A DNA stretch of 64,000 nt from Duganella qianjiadongensis (GTDB taxonomy: Bacteria; Pseudomonadota; Gammaproteobacteria; Burkholderiales; Burkholderiaceae_D), in assembly GCF_009857915.1 (NCBI RefSeq), contig NZ_WWCM01000007.1, positions 1 to 64,000 on the forward strand, written 5' to 3'. The notes under the pieces are model-generated. The model saw nothing but the letters and a program-made list of their open reading frames with translations, did no database searches and was not told where the DNA came from. A program made the translations under genes and the position numbers. This document shows, one piece after another, positions 8,291-16,680 of the stretch (position 1 is the stretch's first letter; each line of letters opens with the position of its first letter).

Positions 8291-8674
8291 CTAACAAGTC
8301 GCCCCCTCGATGCTCTTTCCGGTCTTAAGGTTCAGGCCAAAGTGACAGGTATAGGGATTCTTCTTGTTTAGGCGGTCAAATGTGCAATCAAGGTCTCCGC
8401 ACTCGCGCACTCGTAGGTCAGCGGATGCGCCACAAGCTTCCTTCTTATCTGGACCGATAGAGTCAAACAAGGACTTGGCCAGTGTTCCCTCGACCATGAA
8501 CGCAACCCGACTATCTGAAGGCGTCGGAGCTGCCTTCTCATCCAGGTCATTCGAATAGATTAGGTAGTTTCCAGAAAAGGACGAATAGGTACCATCCCAC
8601 GCCTTGGGCGCAGCGATTGCAGCACCGACGACGCAAGCAAAGGCGGCAAGAGAGAGCTTGGCAAAGGTTTTCAT
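8291..8674 (-). CDS. Exported T6SS immunity-like protein, copy B1
   Basis: A 127-residue paralogue of the gene at 7405-7791, with signal peptide (KLSLAAFACVVGAAIAA). It has the same WDGTYSSFSGNYLIYSNDL start and the same four-cysteine pattern near the C-terminus, consistent with a disulfide-stabilised periplasmic protein. Its start lies a few bases after the stop of another effector remnant (8677-8817). With its own effector decayed it is an orphan immunity gene that may still protect against kin. Function is inferred from context only. Confidence 0.65.
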   Translation of the reverse strand: MKTFAKLSLAAFACVVGAAIAAPKAWDGTYSSFSGNYLIYSNDLDEKAAPTPSDSRVAFMVEGTLAKSLFDSIGPDKKEACGASADLRVRECGDLDCTFDRLNKKNPYTCHFGLNLKTGKSIEGATC

Positions 8675-8676
8675 AT

Positions 8677-8817
8677 TCAGGCGAATTGGACGTGGAAGTG
8701 GTTATCGTGCTTTATCAGCGGCCTCACACCAAAGACGTGTAAGAAATTCTGTCCGTGAGGGGTGTCCTTTAATCGGCCGTCTTCGAATTCATCAGTGGCC
8801 AACTCAAATTCCTCCAT
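8677..8817 (-). pseudogene. C-terminal remnant of a second M74-like effector, copy 2
   Basis: An open stretch of about 46 codons ends FGVRPLIKHDNHFHVQFA then TGA. This matches the IAGVRPRFKHDNHFHFQF end of the intact effector. The preceding residues do not match and the HxxGxxxD motif is absent. It sits directly before immunity copy B1, in the position where an effector gene would be. Confidence 0.75.
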
Positions 8818-8840
8818 TGTTGCGGCTGCTTGTGGAGATA

Positions 8841-9227
8841 TCAATCGCCAGCAACAAAGTAAAACATACGCCAGCCATCAGCTGTCTTTGTAAATCCTGC
8901 TCGATAGTAAATACCTGCGTTGGCAGGGCACTGGATCGTGCTCACATCGGTTATGAATGAGCAACGTAGTCGAGTGACACGTGATAATTCATATAGCGCT
9001 TGTTGATCGTGCTTCCATGCTTCGATAGCCTGATTCGCGTCGCCATCGCCACCAAAACTCCATGTGAATTCGGACACCATCAAGGCCTTCAATGCTCGGT
9101 AATCTCTGGCCTTCGCAGCGACATGAACGGCGTGGATTACTGACTTCGCATCGTCTGGAATAGGAAGCCTTGCGAAGCTTGCCTGCGCGCTTGCGCTTGC
9201 CACCAACATGAGAGAAACGACGAACAT
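8841..9227 (-). CDS. Exported protein, probable immunity partner of the intact effector
   Basis: A 128-residue protein with an N-terminal signal peptide (VVSLMLVASASAQA) and no relationship to copies B1 and B2. The mature part is rich in Trp and aromatic residues (FTWSFGGDGDANQAIEAWKHD, GIYYRAGFTKTADGWRMFYF), faintly like NTF2-fold proteins. It starts 9 bases after the M74-like effector stop and is on the same strand, the usual place for a cognate periplasmic immunity gene. I recognise no family, and the role is inferred. Confidence 0.6.
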   Translation of the reverse strand: MFVVSLMLVASASAQASFARLPIPDDAKSVIHAVHVAAKARDYRALKALMVSEFTWSFGGDGDANQAIEAWKHDQQALYELSRVTRLRCSFITDVSTIQCPANAGIYYRAGFTKTADGWRMFYFVAGD

Positions 9228-9236
9228 CGCTGCCCC

Positions 9237-9713
9237 TTATTTGACTACCTGATTGAACTGGAAGTGGAAATGGTTATCGTGTTTGAAGCGAGGACGAACT
9301 CCAGCGATTTTCGTGTCGTTGAAGAATATGAGTATCGAGCCGACTGCATGCGCCCTGAACAGTTGGATAAGTTTTGCCGTGCCGTCCCGATCGTAGGCAG
9401 GCTCCATGTAGGTTACAGGAAGACGCTTGCCGTCCTTACGCATAGGCCTGACATCTACCTCTAGGCCGCTTGTATGTGACGCGTGGCTGAATTCCTGTCC
9501 GTTTGAAATGCTGATATTGCCAATCCCAAATTTTCGCTCGTCGAAGGATTGCCATTCGCGCTCGACCACGAAGATTAGATTCAGCAACTTGGGCGCAGTA
9601 AATTGCGCTGCGCCGTCGCCCGGTGTGCCATAGACGTAATAGCCAGCGTCCTCAGGCGCCTGTGGCAGCATGAAATATCCACGCGGATCTTTTGGTTGGA
9701 CGATGACTGTCAT
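9237..9713 (-). CDS. M74 (MepA)-like peptidoglycan endopeptidase, probable T6SS effector
   Basis: A 158-residue protein without signal peptide. It carries the metal site of penicillin-insensitive murein endopeptidases: HTSGLEVD (H80, D87) parallels the H-x-T-G-L-D-V-D motif of MepA, and HDNHFHFQF supplies H148 and H150. Such enzymes cleave D-Ala-meso-DAP crosslinks. Lack of a signal peptide, position directly behind hcp and an exported partner behind it argue for delivery into rival periplasm by type VI secretion, probably as an Hcp cargo. Two decayed copies lie downstream. Enzymatic class is well supported; secretion is inferred. Confidence 0.8.
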   Translation of the reverse strand: MTVIVQPKDPRGYFMLPQAPEDAGYYVYGTPGDGAAQFTAPKLLNLIFVVEREWQSFDERKFGIGNISISNGQEFSHASHTSGLEVDVRPMRKDGKRLPVTYMEPAYDRDGTAKLIQLFRAHAVGSILIFFNDTKIAGVRPRFKHDNHFHFQFNQVVK

Positions 9714-9723
9714 GATGACCTAG

Positions 9724-10215
9724 TTACGCGATACGGTTAGAGGCGAGATCCCAGCCTCCCGAAGTGTTGCCGCCAGCGCCACCCAGCACTCTCTGTTGCG
9801 TGTACTTCCAGCGCACTTTGGAGAACTTCAAACTTACGGCGTCCTGAAGAATATCGCCTTCGTGGACCGATTGGTTGACCGCACCAATCAGGACGTTTTC
9901 GAGTTCGATTTCGTAATACCTGATGCGCTCGCCCTGACCGTCCGCCCGCATGAACTCGATGCGGGCTTTGGGCAAGGTTCGACCGGTCGCACAGTTCTGC
10001 ATCAGCAGAGGCGAGGCCAGATCGGCGAGCTTAGTGATCGATATGCTGCGCAAGTCGCACCGTTCCGCCGTATGACCACCGGCGGTGGATGCCGTAGCGC
10101 TCTTGGGTTGCAGCACTCCCCACTGTGCCGAAGTGCATTCTATCCAGCCTGAATGTGCCGCGTCAGTCGATTCACCCTTGATGCCTTCGATCTGCAGGTA
10201 CACGTCGATTGCCAT
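9724..10215 (-). CDS. hcp: Hcp-family T6SS tube protein
   Basis: 163 residues starting MAIDVYLQIEGIKGES, the usual start of Hcp, with the family segments HSGWIECTSAQWGV and EIELENVLIGAVNQS followed by VHEGDILQDAVSLKF and SKVRWKYTQQ. Hcp hexamers form the T6SS inner tube and carry small effectors in the lumen. The ATG at 10213-10215 has a good ribosome site (AAGGAGC); an upstream in-frame ATG at 10311 adds 32 residues unlike Hcp. No sheath, baseplate or ClpV genes are nearby, so this is an orphan cargo locus relying on an apparatus encoded elsewhere. Confidence 0.93.
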   Translation of the reverse strand: MAIDVYLQIEGIKGESTDAAHSGWIECTSAQWGVLQPKSATASTAGGHTAERCDLRSISITKLADLASPLLMQNCATGRTLPKARIEFMRADGQGERIRYYEIELENVLIGAVNQSVHEGDILQDAVSLKFSKVRWKYTQQRVLGGAGGNTSGGWDLASNRIA

Positions 10216-10399
10216 TGGCTGCTCCTTGAATTGGGTTGAAGGTTCGATCGTGCCGATCATCGGCTCACATATGAAAGTGCCCGAATCGAATGCAGGAGGC
10301 GATTCTCTCAAGACAGGCGACAGCTCAGCTTGAGCAAAGTCAGGTGACCAATCACGTTCAAGTAGATGGATCTCTTTGAGCTTTGGAAAAGTTAAGCTT

Positions 10400-10417
10400 C
10401 CGTCATCGCCTTGTCAC
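10400..10417 (+). promoter_or_regulatory. PHO box (PhoB site) before the alkaline phosphatases
   Basis: CCGTCATCGCCTTGTCAC fits the 7-4-7 PHO box (C-T-G-T-C-A-T/A, four bases, C-T-G-T-C-A-C) with two mismatches. It lies 48 bases before the phosphatase start and predicts induction under phosphate starvation. Confidence 0.65.
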
Positions 10418-10464
10418 AGTGCATTGTTACATTTGCAGCTTTTCAACCAAGCTGGATGTACAAC

Positions 10465-11928
10465 ATGAAACGCAAAGCTTTCTTGATGACGGCACTAAGC
10501 ATCGCTGCCGCGACCTTGATCACCGGCTGCGGCAATAGCAGCACCTCGCCCACCCAGGGCGACACCACGCCACCGGCCCCCACACCGACCAACGTGATCT
10601 TCTTCCTCGGCGACGGCATGGGCATGACCACCATGACCGCAGCGCGCATCTACTCCGTAGGCGAAGATGGCGAGCTGACCATGGACACCCTGCCGGAAAC
10701 GGCCTTCGTCAAAACCTTCTCCAACGACGCACAAGTCACCGACAGCGCCCCCTCGATGTCGGCCTATATGACCGGCGTGAAGATGAATAACGAAGTCATC
10801 TCGATGAGCAGCGACACCGTGGCCAACAGCCCGATCGCTGATGCCAACGGCAACCTGCTGGGCAACAACTGCGGCAGCAGCAACGGCAAATCCGTGCCGA
10901 CCCTGCTGGAACAGGCCAAAGCCAAAGGTCTGGCGACCGGCGTGGTCACCACCACCCGCGTCACCCACGCCACCCCAGCGGCAACCTACTCGCACATCTG
11001 CCACCGCGATCTGGAAAACGACATCGCCGCGCAGGCCGTGCCGGGCGGCACCGGCTACAACAGCGCCTTGGGCACCAATGGTCTGGACGTGCTGCTGGGC
11101 GGCGGCCGCCAGTTCTTCATGACCGTCAAAGACGGCGGCAAGCGCGCCGACGGCCGCGACCTGATCGCGGAAATGAAAGCCAAGAACTACGCCTACGCCA
11201 GCAATTCGACCGAGTTCAACGCCATCGACGCCAGCAAGGCCGACCGTCTGCTGGGCCTGTTCACCTCCAGCCACATGAGCTACGACCTCGACCGCGATCC
11301 GGCCAAGGAACCTAGCCTGGCCGAGATGACCACCAAAGCCATGGACGTGCTGGGCAAGAACAGCAAGGGTTACTTCCTGATGGTGGAAGGCGGCCGTATC
11401 GACCACGCGCTGCACGAAACCACCGCCAAGAAAGCGCTGCAGGACACCGTTGCTTTCGACAACGCCATCAAGGCCGCCATCGCCAAGGCACGCGTGACCG
11501 ATCCGGATCTGAAAAACACCCTGATCGTCGTCACCGCCGACCACGACCACACGCTGGTACTGAACGGCTACGCCAAACGCACGGGCAAAACCACGGCCAG
11601 CAATGCCGGCGTACTGGGCGTGGTGAAGGATTACGTCACCGGCCTAGTCACCAAGGACAATGACGGCGCGCCATACTCGATCATCGGCTTCGGCAATGGC
11701 GAGAACCGCACCCAGAGCAGCCGCTCCGCCATGGCCAGCCTGGACGACAGCGTCACTAGCGCCAACCTCTACCATCAGGAAGCCGTGGTGCGCGTCAGCG
11801 CAGGCAACGAGACCCATGGCGGCACCGACGTGTTCCTCGGCGCGATAGGCAAGGGCGCCGACACCTTCAACGGCACCATCGACAACACCAAGGTCAACAC
11901 CCTGGTGAAAGCGGCCGCCGGCCTCTGA
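10465..11928 (+). CDS. Alkaline phosphatase, lipoprotein
   Basis: A 487-residue PhoA-superfamily enzyme releasing phosphate from organic esters outside the cytoplasm. The start at 10465 gives a lipoprotein signal (MKRKAFLMTALSIAAATLITGC), so it is probably membrane-anchored. Metal and active-site motifs are NVIFFLGDGMG, TDSAPSMSAYMTG with the nucleophilic Ser, MVEGGRIDHALH, VVTADHDHT and ETHGGTDV. A PHO box lies upstream. The next gene, 25 bp downstream, is a paralogue with an ordinary signal peptide, so the pair gives one anchored and one soluble enzyme. Confidence 0.92.
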   Translation: MKRKAFLMTALSIAAATLITGCGNSSTSPTQGDTTPPAPTPTNVIFFLGDGMGMTTMTAARIYSVGEDGELTMDTLPETAFVKTFSNDAQVTDSAPSMSAYMTGVKMNNEVISMSSDTVANSPIADANGNLLGNNCGSSNGKSVPTLLEQAKAKGLATGVVTTTRVTHATPAATYSHICHRDLENDIAAQAVPGGTGYNSALGTNGLDVLLGGGRQFFMTVKDGGKRADGRDLIAEMKAKNYAYASNSTEFNAIDASKADRLLGLFTSSHMSYDLDRDPAKEPSLAEMTTKAMDVLGKNSKGYFLMVEGGRIDHALHETTAKKALQDTVAFDNAIKAAIAKARVTDPDLKNTLIVVTADHDHTLVLNGYAKRTGKTTASNAGVLGVVKDYVTGLVTKDNDGAPYSIIGFGNGENRTQSSRSAMASLDDSVTSANLYHQEAVVRVSAGNETHGGTDVFLGAIGKGADTFNGTIDNTKVNTLVKAAAGL

Positions 11929-11953
11929 TCAAATCTATAGACTGGAACAGAAC

Positions 11954-13351
11954 ATGAAGCACACTATCATTGCAGCCGCACTGGCCCTGGGCTTTGCCAG
12001 CGCCGCCAACGCCGCGGGCGAAGCCAAGAACGTCATCTTCTTCCTCGGCGACGGCATGGGTCCATCCACCATCACTGCCTCGCGCATCTACAAATATGGC
12101 GAAGACGGCAGTCTGAATATGGACAAGCTGGAGCGCACCGCGCGCGTCAAGACTTACTCCTACGATGCCCAGACCACCGACTCGGCACCATCGATGGCCG
12201 CCTATATGACGGGCGTGAAGATGGCCAACGAAGTGATTTCGATGTCGTCCGAAACGGTGGCCACGCCACCGGGCAAAGACGCCAACGGCAACCTCACCGT
12301 GGATAACTGCGCCAGCACCAACGGCAAGCCGGTGCAGACCATACTGGAACTGGCCAAAGCCAAGGGCAAGGCAGTTGGTGCCATCACCACTACCGAACTG
12401 ACCCACGCCACGCCGGCGGCAACCTACTCGCACATCTGCAACCGCAACGCGCAGTACGCCATTGCAGCGCAGGCCGTGCCGGGCGGAGTTGGCTACAACA
12501 GCGCACTTGGCGACGGTGTCGACGTGCTGATGGGCGGCGGCCGCAACCACTTCACCCCGTTCGACGCCGTGAGCAACAAAGCAGGCCGTGCCGATGGCCG
12601 TAACCTGCTGACCGAACTGGCTGCCAAGGGCTACACCGTGGCGGCCACCAAGGCCGACATGAACGCTGCAGTGAACGGCAAAAAATTCATCGGTCTGTAC
12701 AGCAGCCGCAGCCATCTGGAATATGAACTGGATCGCGCGGCCACGCCACCGGTAGGCGAGGGGGCCAACCAGCCTAGCCTGGCCGAAATGACCGTCAAGG
12801 CCATGGACCTGCTGTCGCAAAACAGCAATGGCTACTTCCTGATGGTAGAAGGCGGCCGCATCGACCACGCGCTGCACGGCACCAACGCCAAGCGCGCGCT
12901 GACCGACACCATTGCCTTTGACGACGCCATCAAGGCTGCGCTGGACAAGGCCAAGCTGACCGACCCGACGCTGGCCAACACCCTGATCGTGGTTACTGCC
13001 GACCACGACCACACGCTGGCCTTCAATGGTTACGGCAAGCGCGGCAATCCTATTCTGGACATCAACCGCGACTACAAGACGGGCCAGCCTAGCAAGGATG
13101 CCGACGGCAATACCTACACCACGCTGGTGTTTGGTAACGGCCCTAACCGTCCCAACACCCGCACTAGTGTGGACAGCGCGACCGCGCTGAGCGACAACTA
13201 CCTGCAGGAGACGGGCGTGAAGCTGTCGAGTGAAACCCACGGTGGCGGCGACGTCAAGCTGTTCGCTACCGGTGCTGGCGCCAAGACCTTCAAAGGCACC
13301 ATCGACAATACCAAAGTGTTCACGTTGCTGAAGTCGGCTTTCGGCTTCTAA
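11954..13351 (+). CDS. Alkaline phosphatase, periplasmic or secreted
   Basis: A 465-residue paralogue of the preceding gene, with a cleavable signal peptide (KHTIIAAALALGFASAANAA). All catalytic motifs are present: NVIFFLGDGMG, TDSAPSMAAYMTG, MVEGGRIDHALHG, VVTADHDHT and ETHGGGDV. It starts 25 bp after the first phosphatase and ends at a strong terminator, so both are probably one PhoB-controlled transcript. Confidence 0.94.
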   Translation: MKHTIIAAALALGFASAANAAGEAKNVIFFLGDGMGPSTITASRIYKYGEDGSLNMDKLERTARVKTYSYDAQTTDSAPSMAAYMTGVKMANEVISMSSETVATPPGKDANGNLTVDNCASTNGKPVQTILELAKAKGKAVGAITTTELTHATPAATYSHICNRNAQYAIAAQAVPGGVGYNSALGDGVDVLMGGGRNHFTPFDAVSNKAGRADGRNLLTELAAKGYTVAATKADMNAAVNGKKFIGLYSSRSHLEYELDRAATPPVGEGANQPSLAEMTVKAMDLLSQNSNGYFLMVEGGRIDHALHGTNAKRALTDTIAFDDAIKAALDKAKLTDPTLANTLIVVTADHDHTLAFNGYGKRGNPILDINRDYKTGQPSKDADGNTYTTLVFGNGPNRPNTRTSVDSATALSDNYLQETGVKLSSETHGGGDVKLFATGAGAKTFKGTIDNTKVFTLLKSAFGF

Positions 13352-13362
13352 TCGTGTGTGGA

Positions 13363-13392
13363 GTGCCCGGCCTGCAAGGCCGGGCACTTTTT
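13363..13392 (+). terminator. Terminator of the phosphatase operon
   Basis: GTGCCCGGCC, loop TGCAA, GGCCGGGCAC, then TTTTT: a perfect 10-bp stem 12 bases after the stop codon. Confidence 0.95.
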
Positions 13393-13426
13393 CCGTTTAC
13401 TTCTTTTTGTCTCTATCCAAACACGC

Positions 13427-14113
13427 ATGTTCCGTACACTCGCCTTGATTCTTCTGCTGGCTGCAGGCTACTCGCAGGCCGCCAGCGTGGCCGCACCACC
13501 GCTCGATCTGACTATCCAGTACTACAGCAAAGCCGTGACGGCGGAAGGTGTCACGCGCGAAGTACGCTATCAGGAAACCATGTTGCGTCGTCCCGGCCAT
13601 GTGTGGGTGGCGCGCGTGCTGCCACCGCAGGCCGCTGCCGCCGCAGCCCATGCAGGCGAGCATGAGCGCAGCGTACACAAGCACTTCAACCCCGCACAAT
13701 TGCCCCGTCACGTGCAGCTGGCGGGCGACAAGCCCCGGCTCGAATACGTCGATATGGCGCACAAGGAAGTTATTGCCGTGCCGCCGGGCGAATACGGCAA
13801 TGTCGACTTCGACGGCTCGTGGCCGAATGCCTATTACCTGTTCGACCCCAAGCTGGTGATGGCGATGCCGCTGTCGTCGCGTGCCTCGACGGTAGCGGGG
13901 GCGCGCTGGCGCGAGCAGGTGCGCAATGGTTCGTTCCGCCGCGTGCTGTGGGATGAGCAGCGCCAGATTCCACTGGTGATCGAGAGCGGCGATCAGGCCG
14001 CGACCATTTTCAATCGCATCGAAGTGCAGCCGCAAGCGAGTGTCACGGCCACGCTGCCGTGGCAAAAGCTGCAAGGCTATGCCCAGCGCGAGTACGGCGA
14101 TTTCCTCGACTGA
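13427..14113 (+). CDS. Exported protein of unknown function
   Basis: 228 residues with a signal peptide (MFRTLALILLLAAGYSQAAS). The start at 13427 is preferred because the longer reading begins inside the terminator. The mature part contains YQETMLRRPGHVWVARVLP, a histidine-rich stretch (HAGEHERSVHKHFNPAQLPRH) and FRRVLWDEQRQIPLVIESGD, which suggests a beta-rich lipid- or cell-surface-associated fold. No family is recognised. It has no partner downstream and is not clearly coupled to the phosphatases. Confidence 0.7.
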   Translation: MFRTLALILLLAAGYSQAASVAAPPLDLTIQYYSKAVTAEGVTREVRYQETMLRRPGHVWVARVLPPQAAAAAAHAGEHERSVHKHFNPAQLPRHVQLAGDKPRLEYVDMAHKEVIAVPPGEYGNVDFDGSWPNAYYLFDPKLVMAMPLSSRASTVAGARWREQVRNGSFRRVLWDEQRQIPLVIESGDQAATIFNRIEVQPQASVTATLPWQKLQGYAQREYGDFLD

Positions 14114-14164
14114 GTGCTTAGTGCGCTAGGGACGCAATGGTTAGCGCGCTGGGTTACGTGTGAC

Positions 14165-14425
14165 TCAGGGAGCGTCATACACCTGTCTTGTTACATAACT
14201 GGCCTCGTCTGGGGCCAGCAATACATAAACGGCTGCCAACTCAGCCGGTTGGCCGGGGCGTTGCATCGGCGTATGGGCAGCGAATTCTTCCAGCTTGTCG
14301 GGCGGCAGGCGGCCCCTTACTTGCAGCGGTGTCCAGAACGGCCCGGGCGCAACGGCATTAACCCGTATGTCCTTGCTGGCGAGCTGCTTGGCCAGTCCCT
14401 TGGTAAAGATCATGATGGCGCCGCC
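14165..14425 (-). pseudogene. Truncated short-chain dehydrogenase (C-terminal part only)
   Basis: The minus strand encodes GGAIMIFTKGLAKQLASK, then IRVNAVAPGPFWTPLQV and PMQRPGQPAELAAVYVLLA. This is the second half of an SDR from just after the catalytic Tyr to the end. The Rossmann GxxxGxG and YxxxK motifs are missing. The upstream codons in frame have no SDR character. It is a remnant left by a deletion. Confidence 0.8.
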
Positions 14426-14480
14426 GCGCTCCGGCAGTGGCAGGGCCGCTGTGGGCGCGAGAAGGTGGGAGAAAGGAGCC

Positions 14481-14702
14481 AGTCCCAAGCGCGAGCGTGA
14501 ATACCGTATGCTCGAACGCAAGTTTAAACAGGAAGGCCGCTATCCGGGGCGGGAAGAGGAAGTGGCCGCGCGCATTGTGAACCAACAGCGCGCGGCGAAG
14601 GGGGAGACTAAATCAGCGCCCTACCGGCATACTGCGCCCAAGCGTTCTGCCTCGCGCCGCAAGAGTCGCGCTGCGCGTCAAACCACCCGAACTGAGCGAT
14701 AG
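14481..14702 (+). pseudogene. 5'-truncated small basic protein gene
   Basis: The frame contains PKREREYRMLERKFKQEGRY and PGREEEVAARIVNQQRAAKG followed by ETKSA and a basic tail. It resembles short proteins often labelled plasmid stabilisation protein. There is no start codon or ribosome site at a plausible place; the open frame simply runs in from sequence belonging to the SDR remnant. Both remnants face away from a shared junction near 14430-14480, as if a deletion removed their 5' ends. Confidence 0.5.
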
Positions 14703-14782
14703 ACAGCTGCTCGTGCGAGAGCAGACTGCAACGCAAACGTACTAACCTAGAAAAGGGCAGCTGTTCATAATAGTTCGGGTTA

Positions 14783-15322
14783 CTATGCCGTTTTGCGGCG
14801 ACGGCGGGCGACACCAACCAAGCCCAGACCCGCCAGCAGCATGGCGTAAGTTTCGGGCTCCGGAACGGCTGCAACGCTGCCGGAAACAATGGCGCGGCCC
14901 ATGCCGCAATTGGTGCACTCATACGAACCTGGGCTACGGAGGCCGCTAATCGTAATGGCATTCACACCGCCGCTGGACAGGGCGTTATCAAAGATAAAGC
15001 TAATATAACGGCTTGAGTCGCGCGATTGCAGCAGGAAGGATCGTCCTGCTGGCGCACCATGTATCGCATAGGCGGCAATGCTGTTGCCCAGTGTATATTC
15101 AAACGCGGACATGCTGCCCTTCTGGGTCAGGATATCTGCAAAGCTCAGTTTTGACGTATCGGTATCCCAGCTGAAGCTGCCCGTTACCCCGGTGCCATCA
15201 CTAAATTTTACGTTTTGTAGCGTGTAGGTCCAGGTCGCAGCGGAGGCGCTGGACATCAGCGTCGCAAAAATGGCGACACCAGCCGCGATACGGCGCAGGG
15301 CACTTTGTAGACGATTGGTCAT
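14783..15322 (-). CDS. PEP-CTERM sorting-signal protein
   Basis: 179 residues with an N-terminal signal peptide (about 30 residues, ending SSASA). It ends VPEPETYAMLLAGLGLVGVARRRRKT: the PEP motif, a transmembrane helix and a basic tail that are recognised by exosortase. Such proteins are exported and tied to extracellular polysaccharide. The body is Ser/Gly/Thr-rich with a CTNCGMG pair of cysteines. The start at 15322 has a good ribosome site (AAGGAGA). Confidence 0.9.
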   Translation of the reverse strand: MTNRLQSALRRIAAGVAIFATLMSSASAATWTYTLQNVKFSDGTGVTGSFSWDTDTSKLSFADILTQKGSMSAFEYTLGNSIAAYAIHGAPAGRSFLLQSRDSSRYISFIFDNALSSGGVNAITISGLRSPGSYECTNCGMGRAIVSGSVAAVPEPETYAMLLAGLGLVGVARRRRKTA

Positions 15323-15361
15323 AAACTCTCCTTGGTTGAAATGACATGTCAGGAGAGCAAA

Positions 15362-15386
15362 TTTTATCATAAAAACAATGATAAAA
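15362..15386 (-). promoter_or_regulatory. AT-rich perfect inverted repeat upstream of the PEP-CTERM gene
   Basis: TTTTATCAT (15362-15370) and ATGATAAAA (15378-15386) are perfect 9-bp inverted repeats separated by 7 bases, 40 bases before the PEP-CTERM start. It may be an operator or the promoter region, or end transcripts from desB. Confidence 0.4.
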
Positions 15387-15480
15387 AGCTACTTAAATTT
15401 TGACACTATTGCTTTTATTGCAGTGATATCTCGGCCGCGCGCGGCCCTTCGTGGCAGCGGCGCGGGCCGAATGGGCAGGC

Positions 15481-16662
15481 TCAGGCTGGAGTAGTCGATT
15501 CAGTCGTGACACGCGTACGCGGCGAGCGCGGCGGTGGGGCACTATCCAGATACGGGCTGTAACCGGGGAAGCTCATGCGCGCTATGCGCAGCAGCGTGGT
15601 GCCGAACTGGCGCGTCAGCGAGCCTGTATGATAGGGCAGGCGATACTGCTCGCACAGCGCACGCACGCGCGGCGCCACTTCACCATAACGGTTACTTGGC
15701 ATATCCGGGAACAGGTGGTGTTCGATCTGGTGGCTCAGATTGCCGCTCATGATGTGGAACAGCTTGCCGCCGCTGATATTGCAGGAACCCAGCAACTGGC
15801 GCACATACCAGTGCGCCCGCGTTTCATTCTCTACCTCGGCCTTGGTGAACACATGCACGTCCATGGGGAAGTGGCCGCAGAAGATGATCAGATAGGTCCA
15901 CAGATTGCGCACGATATTGGCCACCGCATTGGCGCCGGCCACGTAGAAAAAGAATGGTCCGGCCAGCAGCGGGAACAGCAGATAGTCCTTGCGTACCTGA
16001 CGCCAGATCTTGGCGCGCGTGCGCAGCCACATGGGGCGCAGCACCGACCACTTCATGCGGCCCTTGATCACGCGGCCCAGTTCCAGCTCCTGTATCGCAA
16101 TGCCCCACTCGAACAGCACGGCCAGCAGGAAGGCCCACAGCGGGTTGCCAAGATTGAAGGGCTTCCAGCGCTGCCCGGAGAACATGCGCAGCAGGCCATA
16201 GCCTGCCACATCGGCATCCTTGCCCAGCACGTTAGTCCAGGTATGGTGCTTGACGTTGTGCGCGTGCTTCCACTGGTCGGACGGGCAGACGTGGTCCCAC
16301 TCCCAGCGGCCGGACTGGATTTCGGGATCGCGCAGCCAGTCCCACTGGGCGTGCAGCACGTTGTGGCCGATTTCCATATTTTCCAGAATCTTGGCGCCGC
16401 CCAGCGTCAGCACGCTGAGCGCCATCACTGGCCAGAAGAAAGCCCAGCTGGCCAGTGCGTGGCCCCACTGCGGCAGCAGCGCCAGACTGGCGTAGATGCC
16501 CAGACGGCCGGCGATTTCCATGTAGCGGTGGATTTTCAGCAGACGGCGGATGTAGCGCGCATCGCGCTCGCCGCGGTCGGCCATGACTTCATTGCGGATC
16601 GCTTCGACCTGCGCACCAAAGGCGTCGATGTCAGCGGGAGTAAGGTGAGATGGAATAGGCAT
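15481..16662 (-). CDS. Membrane fatty-acid desaturase, DesB-like
   Basis: 393 residues. Integral di-iron desaturase that introduces a double bond into acyl chains of membrane lipids or acyl-CoA. Three histidine boxes are present: HNVLH, HAHNVKHH and HQIEHH, with membrane-spanning segments between them. It follows the electron-transfer gene by 18 bp, and a divergent FabR/DesT-like regulator lies beyond. This order matches the desT-desC-desB arrangement of Pseudomonas aeruginosa, so I read it as the desaturase of a regulated aerobic pathway. Confidence 0.88.
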   Translation of the reverse strand: MPIPSHLTPADIDAFGAQVEAIRNEVMADRGERDARYIRRLLKIHRYMEIAGRLGIYASLALLPQWGHALASWAFFWPVMALSVLTLGGAKILENMEIGHNVLHAQWDWLRDPEIQSGRWEWDHVCPSDQWKHAHNVKHHTWTNVLGKDADVAGYGLLRMFSGQRWKPFNLGNPLWAFLLAVLFEWGIAIQELELGRVIKGRMKWSVLRPMWLRTRAKIWRQVRKDYLLFPLLAGPFFFYVAGANAVANIVRNLWTYLIIFCGHFPMDVHVFTKAEVENETRAHWYVRQLLGSCNISGGKLFHIMSGNLSHQIEHHLFPDMPSNRYGEVAPRVRALCEQYRLPYHTGSLTRQFGTTLLRIARMSFPGYSPYLDSAPPPRSPRTRVTTESTTPA

Positions 16663-16680
16663 GAAATACTCGTTTAATGA

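Noticed and set aside
10216..10311. Upstream in-frame start for hcp
   Set aside because: Adds 32 residues unlike Hcp; the start at 10215 has the ribosome site and the canonical N-terminus.
11894..13387. 497-codon minus-strand open frame
   Set aside because: Complement of the second alkaline phosphatase; Val/Gly/His-rich repeats mirror phosphatase codons.
13358..13426. Earlier start for the exported protein at 13427
   Set aside because: It would begin translation inside the phosphatase terminator and hide the signal peptide.
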